DNA of 6,026 nucleotides from NCBI GenBank assembly GCA_040878115.1, contig JBBDMV010000048.1, positions 1 to 6,026 of the forward strand, written 5' to 3'. The DNA comes from JBBDMU01 sp040878115 (GTDB taxonomy: Bacteria; Bacteroidota; Rhodothermia; Balneolales; Natronogracilivirgulaceae). Numbering within the stretch: the first letter of the stretch is position 1; every line of letters starts with the position of its first letter. The notes under the pieces are model-generated. The model was given only the letters and a program-made list of their open reading frames with translations. It did no database searches and was not told the origin of the DNA. Shown in pieces: positions 5,818-6,026 of this stretch. The position numbers and the translations under genes were made by a program.

Positions 5818-5977
5818 GTTCGGTTAAAAAATGAATTCATTAAGGCCAGGCAATATACGTTTAACCCTTTCAGGGTTGCTTACTATTGATCATTGCACGG
5901 GGCTGTATCAAAAGTATACATGTATTTTAGCCAGCCTAAGTTATTAAGGTCCATATTTATAAAACACCCGCATCAAC
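5818..5977. other. Non-coding stretch after the SPOR remnant
   Basis: I see no gene here. It holds the small hairpin at 5863-5877 and a 10-base palindrome, ATACATGTAT, at 5916-5925. The frame of the SPOR fragment stays open beyond its TGA until 5886-5888, but that stretch does not resemble the missing half of the domain. Confidence 0.45.
5863..5877. terminator. Small hairpin downstream of the usher/SPOR region
   Basis: AACCCT (5863-5868) pairs with AGGGTT (5872-5877) around the three-base loop TTC. No T-run follows on the + strand (GCTTACTATTG). Hairpins of the CCCTTTCAGGG kind are common at gene ends in Bacteroidota, so it may mark the end of the usher transcript, but it is weak. Confidence 0.35.
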
Positions 5978-6026
5978 GTCATCCCGACCGCAGGCCGCTG
6001 GGTTTGCGGCCGTAGTGGAGGGATCT
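5978..6026. repeat. GC-rich palindromic repeat, REP-like, cut by the window edge
   Basis: The segment opens with GTCATCCCGACC and ends with GTGGAGGGATCT. It contains an outer pair ATCCC (5981-5985) / GGGAT (6020-6024) and an inner pair GGCCGC (5993-5998) / GCGGCC (6006-6011) around TGGGTTT. It is much richer in G and C than the DNA before it. The framing GTCATCCC...GGGATCT is what I recall of dispersed intergenic palindromes in many Bacteroidota and related genomes. Whether it continues past 6026 cannot be seen. Confidence 0.5.

Overview
The window carries a compact locus that looks like a non-canonical chaperone-usher (CU) surface-fibre system, all on the + strand. It encodes two small secreted beta-rich subunits of DUF4402 type (470-991 and 1334-1912), a periplasmic PapD-like chaperone (2056-2880) and a large outer-membrane usher (2993-5671). 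A decayed fragment of a SPOR-domain gene follows (5698-5817), and the right edge runs into a GC-rich palindromic repeat (5978-6026). By analogy with known CU systems, both subunits would cross the inner membrane by Sec, be held by the chaperone in the periplasm, and be passed to the usher, which secretes and assembles them on the cell surface. Family assignments rest on motif recognition by eye, not on database searches.

Organism: a Gram-negative, shown by an outer-membrane usher and a periplasmic chaperone. The AT-rich intergenic DNA, the general lack of Shine-Dalgarno sequences, the SPOR remnant with its 'NLPFFI' segment, and the terminal GTCATCCC...GGGATCT repeat suggest the Bacteroidota/Rhodothermota/Balneolota neighbourhood. 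This is an impression, not a demonstration.

Layout: 1-469 has no convincing gene. It holds a striking array of 11-bp units (four forward copies running into four inverted copies, 69-150) and a hairpin at 285-306. The first subunit gene is followed by a weak hairpin, then by a 342-bp gap whose second half is AT-rich and full of small dyads (1171-1310). The second subunit gene is followed at once by the strongest stem-loop in the window (13-bp stem, 1925-1958). This hairpin probably makes the subunit transcript more abundant than the chaperone/usher message. The chaperone and usher genes are 112 bp apart and probably co-transcribed. After the usher come an inverted repeat, the SPOR fragment, a small hairpin and the terminal repeat.

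Most noteworthy: the pairing of DUF4402 subunits with a chaperone and usher far from the classical Fim/Pap types; the absence of cysteine from all four mature proteins; a calcium-loop-like motif near the usher C-terminus; and the 11-bp phased inverted repeat array at the left edge.
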